The notes under the pieces: model-generated
Seen by the model: the letters and a program-made list of their open reading frames with translations, nothing else
Told to the model about the DNA's origin: nothing
Databases searched by the model: none
Origin: Deinococcus peraridilitoris DSM 19664
Lineage (GTDB): Bacteria > Deinococcota > Deinococci > Deinococcales > Deinococcaceae
Assembly: GCF_000317835.1 (NCBI RefSeq)
Contig: NC_019793.1
Location: 310,001-374,000 of the forward strand
Reading direction: 5' to 3'
Length of the DNA stretch: 64,000 nt
Shown: positions 19,351-29,175 of the stretch, piece by piece
Position numbering within the stretch: position 1 is the first letter of the stretch
Layout of the letters: each line of letters opens with the position of its first letter
Made by a program: the position numbers and the translations under genes

Positions 19351-21777
19351 GTGACGAGCATTCACCCCGTGGACATCACCAGCGAGGTCAAGTCCAACTT
19401 CATCAACTACGCCATGACGGTCATCGTAGACCGAGCGTTGCCGGACGTGCGCGACGGCCTCAAGCCTGTTCAGCGCCGCATTCTCTACGCCATGCTGCAA
19501 GAAGGCCTGGCCAGCAACCACAAGCACTCCAAAAGTGCCGGTGTGGTCGGCGAGGTCATCAAAAAATACCACCCGCACGGTGATACCGCCATTTACGACG
19601 CGATGGTTCGCCTGGCCCAGTGGTGGAATTTGCGCTACCCGCTTGTTGACCCGCAGGGGAACTTCGGCTCGATCGACGGAGATCCGGCGGCCGCCTACCG
19701 CTACACCGAAGCGCGTCTCACCAAGATCGCCGAAGAAGTGCTGGCCGACATCGAAAAGAACACCATCGATTACAAGCCCAACTTCGACGAGACCACCGAA
19801 GAACCCACGGTGCTGCCGGCGGCCGTGCCCAACCTGCTGATCAACGGCGCTACGGGTATTGCGGTGGGCATGAGCACCAACATTCCGCCGCACAACCTCA
19901 CCGAGGTCTGCAACGGCCTGCTGGCCTTGATCGACAATCCCGACCTGACGCTCGACGAGCTGATGACTTTCGTGCCAGGGCCGGACTTCCCCACCGGCGG
20001 GCGCATCGGCAAGACCGGCATCCGTGACGCCTACGCCACCGGGCACGCCGGCATCCGGGTGCGGGGCAAGGCCCGCATCGACGAGAAGAACGGGCGCAAC
20101 CAGATCATCATTTCCGAGATTCCTTATCAGGTGAACAAAACCAACCTGATCCAGACCATCTCGGCGATGTACAAGGCCGGCAAGATTCCTGACATCGCCC
20201 GCCTGACGGACGAATCCGACCGCAAAGAGCCCGTGCGGATTGTGATCGAGCTCAAACGTGGCGCCATTCCAAGCCTGGTGCTCAATCAGCTTTACAAGTA
20301 CACCCAGTTGCAGAGCACATTCACGATCATCAACCTGTCGATCGTGAACGGCGAGCCGCGTGTACTGCCGCTCAAAGACACCATGCAGTACTTCCTGGCG
20401 CACCGCCGCGAAGTCGTCACGCGCCGCACCCAATACGACCTCGACAAGGCCCAGGCGCGCGCGCACCTGATCGAGGGTCTGTTGATCGCGCTCGATCACA
20501 TCGACGAGGTCATCGCGCTCATCCGCAAATCGCAGACGACCGCCGAGGCCAAGGACGGTCTGCAGGCCCGCTTCGGTCTCTCCGAGGTGCAAGCGCAGGC
20601 CATTCTGGACATGCGCCTGCAGCGCCTGACCGGTCTGGAGAGCGACCGTCTGAAAGGCGAGTACGCCGAACTGCAGTCGACCATCGAGCGTCTCACGGCC
20701 ATTCTGGGTGACGAGCGCAAGCTGTGGAACGAGATCAAGAAAGAAATCCGTTCCATGCGCGACAAGTACGGTGACGAGCGTCGCAGCAGTATCACCCTGC
20801 TGGAAGAAGACATCAACAAAGAAGACCTGATCGCGGTCGAGGACATGGTCATCACCATGACCCGCGCCGGGTACCTCAAGCGCACCAAGCTCGACGCTTT
20901 CCGTGCGCAAGGCCGTGGCGGACGCGGCGCGAGCGGTGGCCGCCTGCGTGAAGAGGACACCAACACCCGCGTGATGGTGGGCAGCACGCACGACTTCCTG
21001 CTGTTCTTCACCGATCAGGGCCGGGTCTTCCACGAAAAGATCTACGATCTGCCGGAAGTGGGACGCGACGCCAAGGGCACCTACATCAAGAATCTGTTGC
21101 CCGGCCTGCGTGACACCGAGAGCATCGCCTCGGTGATGTCGATCAAGGGCTTTGACCAGGAAGGCAGCTTTGTGTTTGCCACCAAGCGCGGCATGATCAA
21201 GAAGACCCTGATCCGTGATTACGCCAACATCACCTCGGCCGGTCTGATCGCCATCAACATGATGGAAGGTGACGAGCTGATAGGAGTCGGCATCGTCAAG
21301 GACGGTGAGCACGTGGTCCTGGCGACGGCGGAGGGACAGGCGATGCGCTTTGATGCCAATGACGTGCGCGACACTGGCCGCGCCACCCAGGGTGTGATCG
21401 GTATCCGCCTGCGCGAAGAGGACAAGGTCGTCAGCATGGCGCTGGTGCCCAGCGAAGGCGAGACCGAACTGCTCGCGGTGAGCGAATGCGGTCTGGGCAA
21501 GCGTACCCCGCTCAGCGAGTACCCTGCCAAGGGCCGTGGAGGCCAGGGTGTCATCACCCTGAATGTCACCGACCGCACCGGAAATCTGGTGACCCTCGCG
21601 CACGTCTCGGGAGACGAGGAGCTGATGGTCCTGACCGAGAAGGGTGTGGTCATCCGCACGCGGGTCGAGGAATTGCGTGTCTCGGGCCGCAATAGTCAGG
21701 GTGTCAAGGTGATGGACATCGGTAAGGGTGACCGCGTGATCAGCGCTTTCCCCGTCAAAAAAGAAGAAGAGCTGTAA
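19351..21777 (+). CDS. gyrA: DNA gyrase subunit A
   Basis: The DNA-cleaving subunit of gyrase, introducing negative supercoils with GyrB. The 808-residue product has the catalytic tyrosine Y118 in [10 protein letters not shown], the quinolone-pocket region around [17 protein letters not shown], and a C-terminal six-bladed wrapping domain. The GyrA box appears as QGRGGRG (near residue 530), which separates gyrase from ParC; deinococci are expected to lack topoisomerase IV. GTG 19351 has CGGAGG at 19341-19346; the frame is open 12 codons further without similarity. A perfect palindromic terminator follows. Confidence 0.97.
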   Translation: MTSIHPVDITSEVKSNFINYAMTVIVDRALPDVRDGLKPVQRRILYAMLQEGLASNHKHSKSAGVVGEVIKKYHPHGDTAIYDAMVRLAQWWNLRYPLVDPQGNFGSIDGDPAAAYRYTEARLTKIAEEVLADIEKNTIDYKPNFDETTEEPTVLPAAVPNLLINGATGIAVGMSTNIPPHNLTEVCNGLLALIDNPDLTLDELMTFVPGPDFPTGGRIGKTGIRDAYATGHAGIRVRGKARIDEKNGRNQIIISEIPYQVNKTNLIQTISAMYKAGKIPDIARLTDESDRKEPVRIVIELKRGAIPSLVLNQLYKYTQLQSTFTIINLSIVNGEPRVLPLKDTMQYFLAHRREVVTRRTQYDLDKAQARAHLIEGLLIALDHIDEVIALIRKSQTTAEAKDGLQARFGLSEVQAQAILDMRLQRLTGLESDRLKGEYAELQSTIERLTAILGDERKLWNEIKKEIRSMRDKYGDERRSSITLLEEDINKEDLIAVEDMVITMTRAGYLKRTKLDAFRAQGRGGRGASGGRLREEDTNTRVMVGSTHDFLLFFTDQGRVFHEKIYDLPEVGRDAKGTYIKNLLPGLRDTESIASVMSIKGFDQEGSFVFATKRGMIKKTLIRDYANITSAGLIAINMMEGDELIGVGIVKDGEHVVLATAEGQAMRFDANDVRDTGRATQGVIGIRLREEDKVVSMALVPSEGETELLAVSECGLGKRTPLSEYPAKGRGGQGVITLNVTDRTGNLVTLAHVSGDEELMVLTEKGVVIRTRVEELRVSGRNSQGVKVMDIGKGDRVISAFPVKKEEEL

Positions 21778-21792
21778 GAGCGCTCGGCTTTC

Positions 21793-21828
21793 AGCGGTCA
21801 GCCTGCGCAGGCTGACCGCTCCTTTTTT
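21793..21828 (+). terminator. terminator of gyrA
   Basis: A 28-bp perfect palindrome (arm AGCGGTCAGCCTGC) followed by CC and a run of six T residues, 15 nt after the stop codon. Confidence 0.95.
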
Positions 21829-22112
21829 GATTTCCTGCTGCCTGGCTTTCAGGGTCTTTGCCCTTGGGGACCGCGTGGCAGCAAGCGGCTTTTCTTCGGT
21901 GATGGCGGTCGTCGCAGCCTTGTGCTGCCCATGGAACGGACAGACGAATGATCGGTTTAGCTTTAATGGAGGTCACCTTGGTGTGGCCCAAATCTTGCGA
22001 TGAGAAGCCTAGAGGGGCGGTTTATCGTGGAATGCCCGAAGCACGGCCTTCACATTTTTTACCGTGAGGATTGACCATTGTGACGTGAACAATTTTTAAA
22101 GAAACATTTTTG
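21829..22112 (+). other. intergenic region between gyrA and the ddrI promoter, potentially structured
   Basis: About 280 nt without a credible gene. It holds TGCTGCC...GGCAGCA arms about 35 nt apart enclosing an inner AGGG/CCCT hairpin, and a second small hairpin GCAGC-cttgt-GCTGC. A CRP-like partial dyad TTGT-gacgtga-ACAA lies at 22078-22092. An unannotated small RNA or long regulatory region is possible; orientation cannot be decided. Confidence 0.35.
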
Positions 22113-22122
22113 TTTACAAAAA
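22107..22122 (+). promoter_or_regulatory. palindrome over the -35 box of the ddrI-like gene
   Basis: Inverted repeat TTTTTGT-tt-ACAAAAA covering the TTTACA -35 element. Its position suits a repressor or autoregulatory site. Confidence 0.5.
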
Positions 22123-22141
22123 AGTAACTTGGGTGTACACT
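22113..22141 (+). promoter_or_regulatory. promoter of the ddrI-like gene
   Basis: TTTACA (22113-22118), a 17-bp spacer and TACACT (22136-22141). The start near 22148 leaves a leader of about 84 nt with an AGGAGG ribosome-binding site, so this gene is not leaderless, unlike many neighbours. Confidence 0.8.
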
Positions 22142-22231
22142 GTAATCAAGGTTGGGAAGGACCCACCGGCGCCCGCCAGGACGCCTTCCAACGATGGCTC
22201 AGTGCCCGCTCACTTGCCCAAGGAGGCAGCT

Positions 22232-22831
<600 letters not shown>

Positions 22832-22845
22832 GACAGGAAAATTCA

Positions 22846-22880
22846 GGGCGGTCGGCCTACCCAGGGCCGACCGCCCTTCT
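22846..22880 (+). terminator. terminator of the ddrI-like gene
   Basis: A 12-bp perfect stem GGGCGGTCGGCC/GGCCGACCGCCC with a 7-nt loop and a weak T-rich tail. Confidence 0.8.
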
Positions 22881-22990
22881 GTTGTACCTCCGGGTACGCG
22901 ACAACGGGCACCGTTGCCTCTCGGACCAGCTGACAGCTGACCATTGCAGCAAGTCAGACAAGACTTTCAATAACGAACGACCGTTTCACG

Positions 22991-22996
22991 TACACT
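22991..22996 (+). promoter_or_regulatory. -10 box of leaderless FprA-type reductase gene
   Basis: TACACT ends 7 nt before ATG 23004. Confidence 0.7.
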
Positions 22997-23003
22997 TGAC
23001 ACC

Positions 23004-24380
23004 ATGTCTCAGCCCTTCTCTTCCGAGCGCCCGTTGCGCGTGGCCGTGATCGGTTCCGGGCCTTCCGGTCTTTATGCGGCAGAAGCCCTCATCAAGCAGC
23101 AGGCCTTGCCCGTGAGCGTCGACGTGATCGACCGTCTGCCCACCCCGTATGGCCTCGTCCGTTACGGTGTGGCGCCCGACCACCAGAAGATCAAAAGCGT
23201 CACGACGCTGTACCAGAAGGTTCTGGAAGATCCGCGCGTACGCTTTTTCGGGCACGTCGAGTTCGGCAAGGACCTGACGCTCGACGACCTGAAGCGCCAC
23301 TACGACGCGGTGGTGTACGCCGTCGGGGCTTCCAGCGACCGGACGCTGGACATTCCGGGCGAACAACTGGAAGGCAGCCTCAGTGCCACCGAATTCGTCG
23401 CCTGGTACAACGGTCATCCCGACGCCGAGGCGCGCGAGATGGTCCTCACGGCCAGCGGTGTCGCGGTGGTGGGGGTCGGCAACGTGGCCGTGGACGTCAC
23501 GCGCATCCTCGCCAAAACCACCGAAGAGCTGGCCGTCACCGACATTGCCGACTATGCCCTCAGCGCGCTCTCGCGCAGCCCGGTCACCGATATTTACGTG
23601 CTGGGGCGCCGTGGACCCGCCCAGGCCAAGTTCACTACCAAGGAATTGCGTGAGCTGGGCGAATTGACGGGCGCCGACATCGTGGTCAAAAACGAGGAAG
23701 TCGCGCTGTCCTCCGAGGAGGAAGCAGCGATCACCGACAACACCGTGCGCAAGAACGTCGAGGTACTGCGTGAATTCGCGCAAAAACCCCTGACGGGCAA
23801 GCCACGGCGTGTTCACCTGCGTTTTCTGGTCTCCCCTGTCGAGGTCCTCGGAAATGGGCGTGTAGAGGGTCTGCGCATCGAACGCAACCGCCTCGACGCC
23901 CAGCACAATGCCGTCGGAACCGGCGAGTTCGAGACGCTCGACGTGCAGATGATTCTGCGCAGCGTCGGGTACAGGGGAGTCGCGCTGCCAGGGGTACCCT
24001 TCGACGGCCGCAAAGGTGTGATTCCCAACGAGAACGGCCGCGTCACTGAAGACGGCCAGGCACGAGTGGGCGAATACGTGGCAGGCTGGATCAAACGGGG
24101 CCCGAGCGGGGTGATCGGCACCAACAAGGCCTGCGCGGTCGATTCGGTCAAACTGCTGCTGGCCGACGCACCCACCCTGCCGCGCGCCGAACGGGCCGAC
24201 CCGGAGGTTGTGGTCGAATTGCTGCGTCAGCGCGGTGTCGATTATGTCACCCTGAACGAATGGCTGCTGATCGACCGGCATGAGCAGGAGCTCGGCAAAT
24301 CGCAAGGCCGTCCCCGCGTGAAGGTGGTCAGGCGCGACGAATTTCTGGGGCTGATCCGCCGTGGGCGTGACGCGAGCTGA
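23004..24380 (+). CDS. ferredoxin/adrenodoxin-type NADP+ reductase (FprA-like)
   Basis: A 458-residue flavoprotein moving electrons between NADPH and ferredoxins. The FAD site is VIGSGPSGLYAAEAL at residues 14-28, the TPYGLVRYGVAPDHQ motif follows near 48, and the NADP site is VGVGNVAVDVTRIL near 156-169; GVIGTNKACAVDSV near the C terminus is the FAD-binding end. This is the mitochondrial adrenodoxin-reductase/mycobacterial FprA family. A leaderless promoter sets the start. A second reductase of a different family follows 95 nt downstream on the same strand. Confidence 0.9.
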   Translation: MSQPFSSERPLRVAVIGSGPSGLYAAEALIKQQALPVSVDVIDRLPTPYGLVRYGVAPDHQKIKSVTTLYQKVLEDPRVRFFGHVEFGKDLTLDDLKRHYDAVVYAVGASSDRTLDIPGEQLEGSLSATEFVAWYNGHPDAEAREMVLTASGVAVVGVGNVAVDVTRILAKTTEELAVTDIADYALSALSRSPVTDIYVLGRRGPAQAKFTTKELRELGELTGADIVVKNEEVALSSEEEAAITDNTVRKNVEVLREFAQKPLTGKPRRVHLRFLVSPVEVLGNGRVEGLRIERNRLDAQHNAVGTGEFETLDVQMILRSVGYRGVALPGVPFDGRKGVIPNENGRVTEDGQARVGEYVAGWIKRGPSGVIGTNKACAVDSVKLLLADAPTLPRAERADPEVVVELLRQRGVDYVTLNEWLLIDRHEQELGKSQGRPRVKVVRRDEFLGLIRRGRDAS

Positions 24381-24475
24381 CCGGCGTGACCAAGGGCGAG
24401 CGCCTAAGGGTTTGACCCGGCGACCGACGCCGCCAGGCAGCCTTTCGGCCGCTTCGTGCGGCCCTGTTACCGACC

Positions 24476-25462
24476 ATGACGCACGCTGACGTTCTGATCG
24501 TCGGTGCCGGTCCGGTGGGCCTGTACGCCGCGTTTTATGTGGCGCTGCGCGGCCTGAGCGTGCGGCTGGTCGAATCACGCCCGGAAGTCGGTGGGCAGTT
24601 GAGCGCGCTCTACCCGGAAAAATTCATTTACGACGCGCCCGGCTTTCCGCGTGTGCGCGCGCACGAGCTGGTGGAGAGCCTGCGAAGGCAGCTTCACCCT
24701 TTCTCCCCGGCGCTGGAACTGGGCGCGCTGGCCATGTCGCTGGAGCTGGTAACGCGAGGCTGGCAGGTTACCACTTGGGAACGGACCGGCGAACGTGCCT
24801 ACACCGCGGGCGCGGTCATCCTGGCCGCCGGCATCGGAGCCCTGCGACCACGCGTGCCCGATGTGGCGGGAGTCGACTTGCTCGGTCGCGTCGCCCTGGA
24901 GTGGCCAGGCGCGGTGGTTTCTCCCGGTGACCGCGTACTGGTATCAGGGGGCGTACCACAAGCCACCCGAGCGGCGCTGGACCTGCACGACCAGGGCGCG
25001 CGCGTCACTCTGGCACACAAGCGTGCGCTCTTTCGCGGTACCCCCGAACAACTGACGCGCCTGCAGCAACTGCGGGAGGCCGGTCGGCTGCAGGTGCTGG
25101 CTCCCAGCGAACTGCTGGCTTTCACTCCCGAGGGTGCCGAGTTGCTGTTCGCTGATGCACGCCACGCGCTCACGCTCGATGGCGCGCTCTATCTCAACGG
25201 GTATCTGCCAGATCTGCAGTCGCTGCAAGGCTGGCCGCTGGAGTGGCAGGGAGATTACATCAGCTCCGGCGCAGGCCAAAGCACCAACCTGCCGGGCGTG
25301 TTCGTGGCCGGTGACCTTTCATCCTCGGGAGGCGACCTGAAACTGCTGGCCGCCGGCTTCGCCGAGGCGGCTGTGGCGGCCAATCACGCCGTTCATTTCG
25401 TGCGTCCTGACCTGAAGGTCCGACCCGGACATTCCAGCGACAAAAAACTGCCGACGACCTAA
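24476..25462 (+). CDS. thioredoxin-reductase-type ferredoxin-NADP+ reductase homologue with altered NADPH motif
   Basis: A 328-residue flavoprotein of the YumC/FNR2 type. The FAD motif VGAGPVGLYAAFY (residues 9-21), YPEKFIYDAPGFP near 49, FVAGDLSSSGGDLKLLAAGFAEA near 280 and PGHSSDKK at the end match this family; the redox CxxC of thioredoxin reductase is absent, as in FNR2. The second nucleotide motif, normally GGGDSA, reads SGGVPQATRAAL, so NADPH binding may be weakened or changed. It may act with the FprA-type reductase upstream. A long palindrome begins at the base after the stop codon. Confidence 0.82.
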   Translation: MTHADVLIVGAGPVGLYAAFYVALRGLSVRLVESRPEVGGQLSALYPEKFIYDAPGFPRVRAHELVESLRRQLHPFSPALELGALAMSLELVTRGWQVTTWERTGERAYTAGAVILAAGIGALRPRVPDVAGVDLLGRVALEWPGAVVSPGDRVLVSGGVPQATRAALDLHDQGARVTLAHKRALFRGTPEQLTRLQQLREAGRLQVLAPSELLAFTPEGAELLFADARHALTLDGALYLNGYLPDLQSLQGWPLEWQGDYISSGAGQSTNLPGVFVAGDLSSSGGDLKLLAAGFAEAAVAANHAVHFVRPDLKVRPGHSSDKKLPTT

Positions 25463-25530
25463 GTGTCTACCGCTTCAGTTCTTCCGTTCTGGGAACCGCA
25501 CCCAGAACGACAGAACCCAGCGGCAGACAC
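25463..25530. repeat. 68-bp nested imperfect palindrome
   Basis: Paired arms in order: GTGTCT/AGACAC, CCGC/GCGG, GTTCT/AGAAC and CGTTCTGGG/CCCAGAACG around a 7-nt loop, separated by short unpaired bases. It starts immediately after the stop at 25460-25462. It has no T run, so it is not a classical terminator; it could be a bidirectional RNA end, a cruciform or a dispersed small repeat. Confidence 0.8.
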
Positions 25531-25555
25531 GCTTCCCCGACTCGCCTCCACTCGC

Positions 25556-25590
25556 CCCACGTTTTGGGAGAACACCAAAACTCAAGTGGG
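25556..25590. repeat. second inverted repeat in the convergent gap
   Basis: CCCAC-GTTTTGG / CCAAAAC-GTGGG with a 7-nt loop and a 4-nt bulge, 25 nt beyond the larger palindrome. Together they fill the gap between two convergent genes. Confidence 0.7.
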
Positions 25591-25624
25591 AGCTACTTAG
25601 CGCTGCCCGCTGCACCTCCAACCT

Positions 25625-28036
25625 TCAGGACGTGCGAGACAGGGTAAAACCGATTGTCGCGCCCTCGCCGGGGCGCCCTTCGGCCCAGACCTGCCCGCCG
25701 TGCCGGTGAACGATGCGCCGGACGTTGGCGAGGCCCACCCCGGTGCCCTCGAATTCTTCCTGGCGGTGCAGGCGCTGAAACACTCCAAAGAGCTTGTCGC
25801 CATAGCGCGGATCGAAGCCCACCCCGTTGTCGCGCACGAAGATGGCCCAGCCGTGTTCGTGCTCCTCGGACCACACGTCGATTCGCGACACCTCGCGCGT
25901 TCGGCTGTACTTGAGCGCGTTCGAGATCAGGTTGACCATGACCTGATACAGCGTGCCCTGATCGCCGTGCACCTGTGGAAGGGGCGAAACGTTCCACTGC
26001 ACGCTGCGGCTTTCGTGATCCGGCGCCAATTCGCGGCGAACCCGACTTACCAGGGCATCGAGATCGACGCTTTCCATGCGCAGCGGAACGCGCGAGGTGC
26101 GCGCCAGGTCCAGCATGGCGTCGATCAGCGTGTTCATGCGCGTGGCCGACTGGTCAACTACCGAGAGGTACCGCGCCGTTTTGGGATCGAGCCGCTCGCC
26201 CAGTGACTTATGTATCAGCGCCGTGTATCCGGCAATGTGGCGCACCGGTGCGCGCAGGTCATGTGACACCGAATAGGCGAAGGCCTCGAGTTCCTCGTTG
26301 GCACCCTGGAGTTCCCGAGTCTGTTCCTGCAGCTCCCGTCGCTGGAGTTCGAGCTGGCGCGCGTGTTCGGTTCTCTCCAGCGCCAGGTTCAGACCCCGTG
26401 CAATGGCCTGGACCATCGCGCGGTCGGTGTCACTCCAGGTGCCCGTATGCCTCAGCCCGACTGCCAGGAAACCGCGTACCTCGTTGTTCAACAACAAGGG
26501 CAGGTTGGCCGCGGCGTGGTACTGCTCCGTGTGATCGATGCCTTCCCGCCGGGCATTCCAGTGGTCCACGAACCAGGGAGAGCGGCGACGCAGCGGTTCG
26601 GCAAACACCGGCGCGTCGACCGGGATTCCCTGGGTGATGACCTTCCGGGTGTCCTCTGCCAGGTCGCTGGTCCACACACGTGCCTGCCAGGTCTCGCCCT
26701 TGCGCTCGTAATACACGCCGGTAGCATCGACAAAGCGCGCCTGGATGACACTCAGGGCGCCCCGTGCCAGCGCCAGAACGTCCGTCTCGGTGCCCACAGC
26801 GTCCGTGAAACGGGCGAAGGCGTCGAGCGCTACCGTCCGCTCCTCAAGTTCGGCGGTCCGCTGATGGACACGGCATTCGAGTTCGGTGTTCAGCTCGCTC
26901 AGTGCCCGTTCGGCCGCTTTCTGGGGCCGGAGGTCCTGAATGTACCAGATGAAGCGCTGCGGCTCGCTCGCTTCGCCGCGCGCCAGCACCACACGCACCG
27001 GTACCCGTACGCCTCCCGCTCCCAGGATCTCTTTTTCGTAGGGCTCCGAACGCCCTGCCCGGAGCGCCTGCTCTGTCGCTGACCGGTCGAGGTCCGCGTA
27101 TTCAGGCAGCGTCTGGCGATGCCAGCTGGCACGCTCCGCTTTCAGGTCCTCGGGCGTCCAACCGGTCAGCGCCAGGGTGGCGGGGTTCGCCTCAGTGACC
27201 GTGCCACCCGCCGACGTGGTGGTAATACTGATCGGGCTCGCCTCGATCAGGCTCCGCAAGCGCATCTCACTTTCTTGCCGCGTCTTTTCGGCGTCCTTGC
27301 GAAGGCTGATATCACGCGAAATTGCCAGCAGGCGGTAAATGCGGCCCTGCTGATCGTAGATGGGCGAAACGCGCACTTCCCACCACTTGAGCGTCCCTTT
27401 CATGGTCGCCGCCTGACCTTCGAAGGTGAAGGTCCGCCCCGCACGCGCTTCCTGCAGCGCATGTTCGATTGTCACGCCGACCTCGCCTTGCCAGAAGCTG
27501 GACCACAACAGGTTGCGGCAGGCGTCGAAGTCCTCGACTTCCATCACCTGCATGCCACCCTGATTCATCGACAGCAGGCGCGCGTCGAGGTCGAGCAGCT
27601 TGATGCACTCGGCGCTGGCATCAACCATGCCCTGCAGCTCGCTGACTTCCCGGCGCAAATCGTGCTCACGGCGGACCTGCTCATCGACATCGCAGGCGCT
27701 CACCAGCCACGACCCCCGCTCGCCTTCCCGTCCCGCCGCGCGGCAGACCTGCAGCTGATACCAGCAGGAGCGCCCCTCTGCCTGCCACACTTGAAAACGT
27801 CCTGTGAATCCTCCTGACAAGGCGGCCTGCTCCCAGTGGTGCTGCCAGGTCACCTGATCCTCGGGATGGAACAGATCGGTGATCGCCAGGTTCGGCCGCG
27901 TCGCCTTGCCACCATTTAAGGCCGCCCTCCAGGCCCGGTTGATGAACAAGATGTTTCCCCGAGCGTCCGTGATGCACAGCGGACCCGGCAGGGCGTCATA
28001 CAGGACGCCCGCTTCACTCAGGAGAAGGTCACGCAT
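25625..28036 (-). CDS. multi-PAS/GAF sensor histidine kinase
   Basis: An 803-residue cytosolic hybrid of sensory modules: PAS-like domains at about residues 8-125, 140-255 and 265-380 (for example NILFINRAWRAAL, ISITTTSAGGTVTEANPATL), a coiled linker, a GAF-like domain at about 410-570, then the kinase core. The phosphoacceptor is H592 in SHDLRAP, the N box NLISNALKY starts near 702, and G boxes DNGVGF and GTGVGL lie near 736 and 764. No transmembrane segment is seen. The core resembles bacteriophytochrome-type kinases, but no chromophore cysteine was identified. No response regulator is adjacent, so it is an orphan. The start is supported by a -10 box 6 nt upstream. Confidence 0.87.
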   Translation of the reverse strand: MRDLLLSEAGVLYDALPGPLCITDARGNILFINRAWRAALNGGKATRPNLAITDLFHPEDQVTWQHHWEQAALSGGFTGRFQVWQAEGRSCWYQLQVCRAAGREGERGSWLVSACDVDEQVRREHDLRREVSELQGMVDASAECIKLLDLDARLLSMNQGGMQVMEVEDFDACRNLLWSSFWQGEVGVTIEHALQEARAGRTFTFEGQAATMKGTLKWWEVRVSPIYDQQGRIYRLLAISRDISLRKDAEKTRQESEMRLRSLIEASPISITTTSAGGTVTEANPATLALTGWTPEDLKAERASWHRQTLPEYADLDRSATEQALRAGRSEPYEKEILGAGGVRVPVRVVLARGEASEPQRFIWYIQDLRPQKAAERALSELNTELECRVHQRTAELEERTVALDAFARFTDAVGTETDVLALARGALSVIQARFVDATGVYYERKGETWQARVWTSDLAEDTRKVITQGIPVDAPVFAEPLRRRSPWFVDHWNARREGIDHTEQYHAAANLPLLLNNEVRGFLAVGLRHTGTWSDTDRAMVQAIARGLNLALERTEHARQLELQRRELQEQTRELQGANEELEAFAYSVSHDLRAPVRHIAGYTALIHKSLGERLDPKTARYLSVVDQSATRMNTLIDAMLDLARTSRVPLRMESVDLDALVSRVRRELAPDHESRSVQWNVSPLPQVHGDQGTLYQVMVNLISNALKYSRTREVSRIDVWSEEHEHGWAIFVRDNGVGFDPRYGDKLFGVFQRLHRQEEFEGTGVGLANVRRIVHRHGGQVWAEGRPGEGATIGFTLSRTS

Positions 28037-28042
28037 GCGTGC

Positions 28043-28048
28043 AGGTTA
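28043..28048 (-). promoter_or_regulatory. -10 box of leaderless histidine kinase gene
   Basis: TAACCT on the minus strand, 6 nt before ATG 28036. Confidence 0.6.
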
Positions 28049-28104
28049 ACCTCTGCCCGCAACGCGAGGTTATCAGGTGCATAGAGGCTTTGCAAAGAAA
28101 TCGA

Positions 28105-28947
28105 TCACGGCGCACGGACCGCACCCAGGTGAGGTCGCGGCATGAGGCCGTCACGACGCACCCGCTGTCGGACAGCCTGGCAGCGGCAACCGGGGAAGCT
28201 GCACAGCAAGGCTTCCGGGTCGTGCGCCAGCAACCGGCGCGCCCCATCGACCAGCTCACGCACCCGAAAGGCCGTGATCCGCCCCCGCCCCAGCGTGACC
28301 GATTCGCCGCGCACGTGGGGCGCGATCCGGCCAAAGTCGGCCGAACAGTTGGGAAAGCTGGTTCGGCGCACTTCCCCGTTCACGACCACGTACCGGTCGA
28401 GCAGCGGAACGCCTGCCCAGTACTCACCGTAATGAATGGTCGTGTTCGATCGGTGGTCGACGCCCAACAGCACCGCAACCCCATCGAGGTCGTACAGCTT
28501 GCCGATGGGCCCGTAGGGGGATTCGAGTGACTGCGCGTCGAGAACTTCTTCTGCCCGTTCCCCCAACGCGACGAAGCTGAGCGCGGGGTGAAACGAGCGC
28601 AGCGTGGTGGCGTCATCGGCCAGCGTCTGCGGCACGCGCCCGATGTCCGAAGATACCCGCGAAAAGCGACCGTACGCCGGGCCGGGCGGAGGCGCGGGCT
28701 TCGCCCAGTCAGGCTGACGCTGCTCCTCGGGCCATACCAGGGTGTAATAGCTGAACGACGGCATCACCAGCGTCGCGCTGCGAGCCCGCAACGCCCGCAA
28801 CATGGTCGGCGCGCCCCCTTCCAGAAAACCGAAGGCGCGCAAGGAGGCGTGCGCGATGATGTGCTGCGTGCCGTCCAGGCCCACCTCGGCCAGAGCCTGA
28901 GACAGCTCCTCTTCGGTGACCGCCGGACGGCGCATGAAATTCAGCAT
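28105..28947 (-). CDS. AAC(3)-family acetyltransferase
   Basis: A 280-residue member of the antibiotic N-acetyltransferase AAC(3)/YokD fold. HASLRAFG near residue 33, HPALSFVALG near 119, SPYGPIGKLYDLDG near 142 and LGVDHRSNTTIHYGEY near 160 are the acetyl-CoA and catalytic signatures (the conserved histidine in the last motif). Chromosomal members may not confer resistance; the natural substrate is unknown. A cysteine cluster CSFPGCRC near residue 248 is unusual and may bind metal. ATG 28947 is assumed; a second ATG five codons in is possible. Confidence 0.85.
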   Translation of the reverse strand: MLNFMRRPAVTEEELSQALAEVGLDGTQHIIAHASLRAFGFLEGGAPTMLRALRARSATLVMPSFSYYTLVWPEEQRQPDWAKPAPPPGPAYGRFSRVSSDIGRVPQTLADDATTLRSFHPALSFVALGERAEEVLDAQSLESPYGPIGKLYDLDGVAVLLGVDHRSNTTIHYGEYWAGVPLLDRYVVVNGEVRRTSFPNCSADFGRIAPHVRGESVTLGRGRITAFRVRELVDGARRLLAHDPEALLCSFPGCRCQAVRQRVRRDGLMPRPHLGAVRAP

Positions 28948-29083
28948 GCCTTTCCGATGCTAACACTCCTGCCGCCCGAGACCGTGTCAGAAGACCAAAG
29001 ATCAAAGATGCGGGACCCGACTTTGCGACCGCGTGGCTTCCCCGGGCCGTCTCACCGAGCCGAGGTCGAGCATGGTGGCGGTC

Positions 29084-29112
29084 TTGCCTGCCTGCCACGT
29101 CTCGCGTAAGGT
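29084..29112 (+). promoter_or_regulatory. promoter of glnA
   Basis: TTGCCT (29084-29089), a 17-bp spacer and TAAGGT (29107-29112). The start near 29119 leaves a leader of about 57 nt with a GGAGAG ribosome-binding site. Confidence 0.6.
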
Positions 29113-29175
29113 CAGAAAGAGTTCCCGACGAAGGGCAAGCATTGCACACGCCGCTCAGGAGCGCGCTGGAGAGAC

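Noticed and set aside
19231..21603. A 790-codon open frame on the minus strand across gyrA
   Set aside because: It is a shadow of gyrA in GC-rich DNA: gyrA shows full family motifs, while the antisense product is a His/Asp/Val-rich sequence with no recognisable domain.
21791..21991. A 66-codon minus-strand frame in the gyrA-ddrI gap
   Set aside because: Starts at TTG with no start signal, runs through the gyrA terminator palindrome and is highly basic without a recognisable pattern.
28105..28947. Reading the AAC(3)-family gene as an acquired resistance gene
   Set aside because: No mobile element or altered composition surrounds it; chromosomal family members are common and often not resistance determinants.
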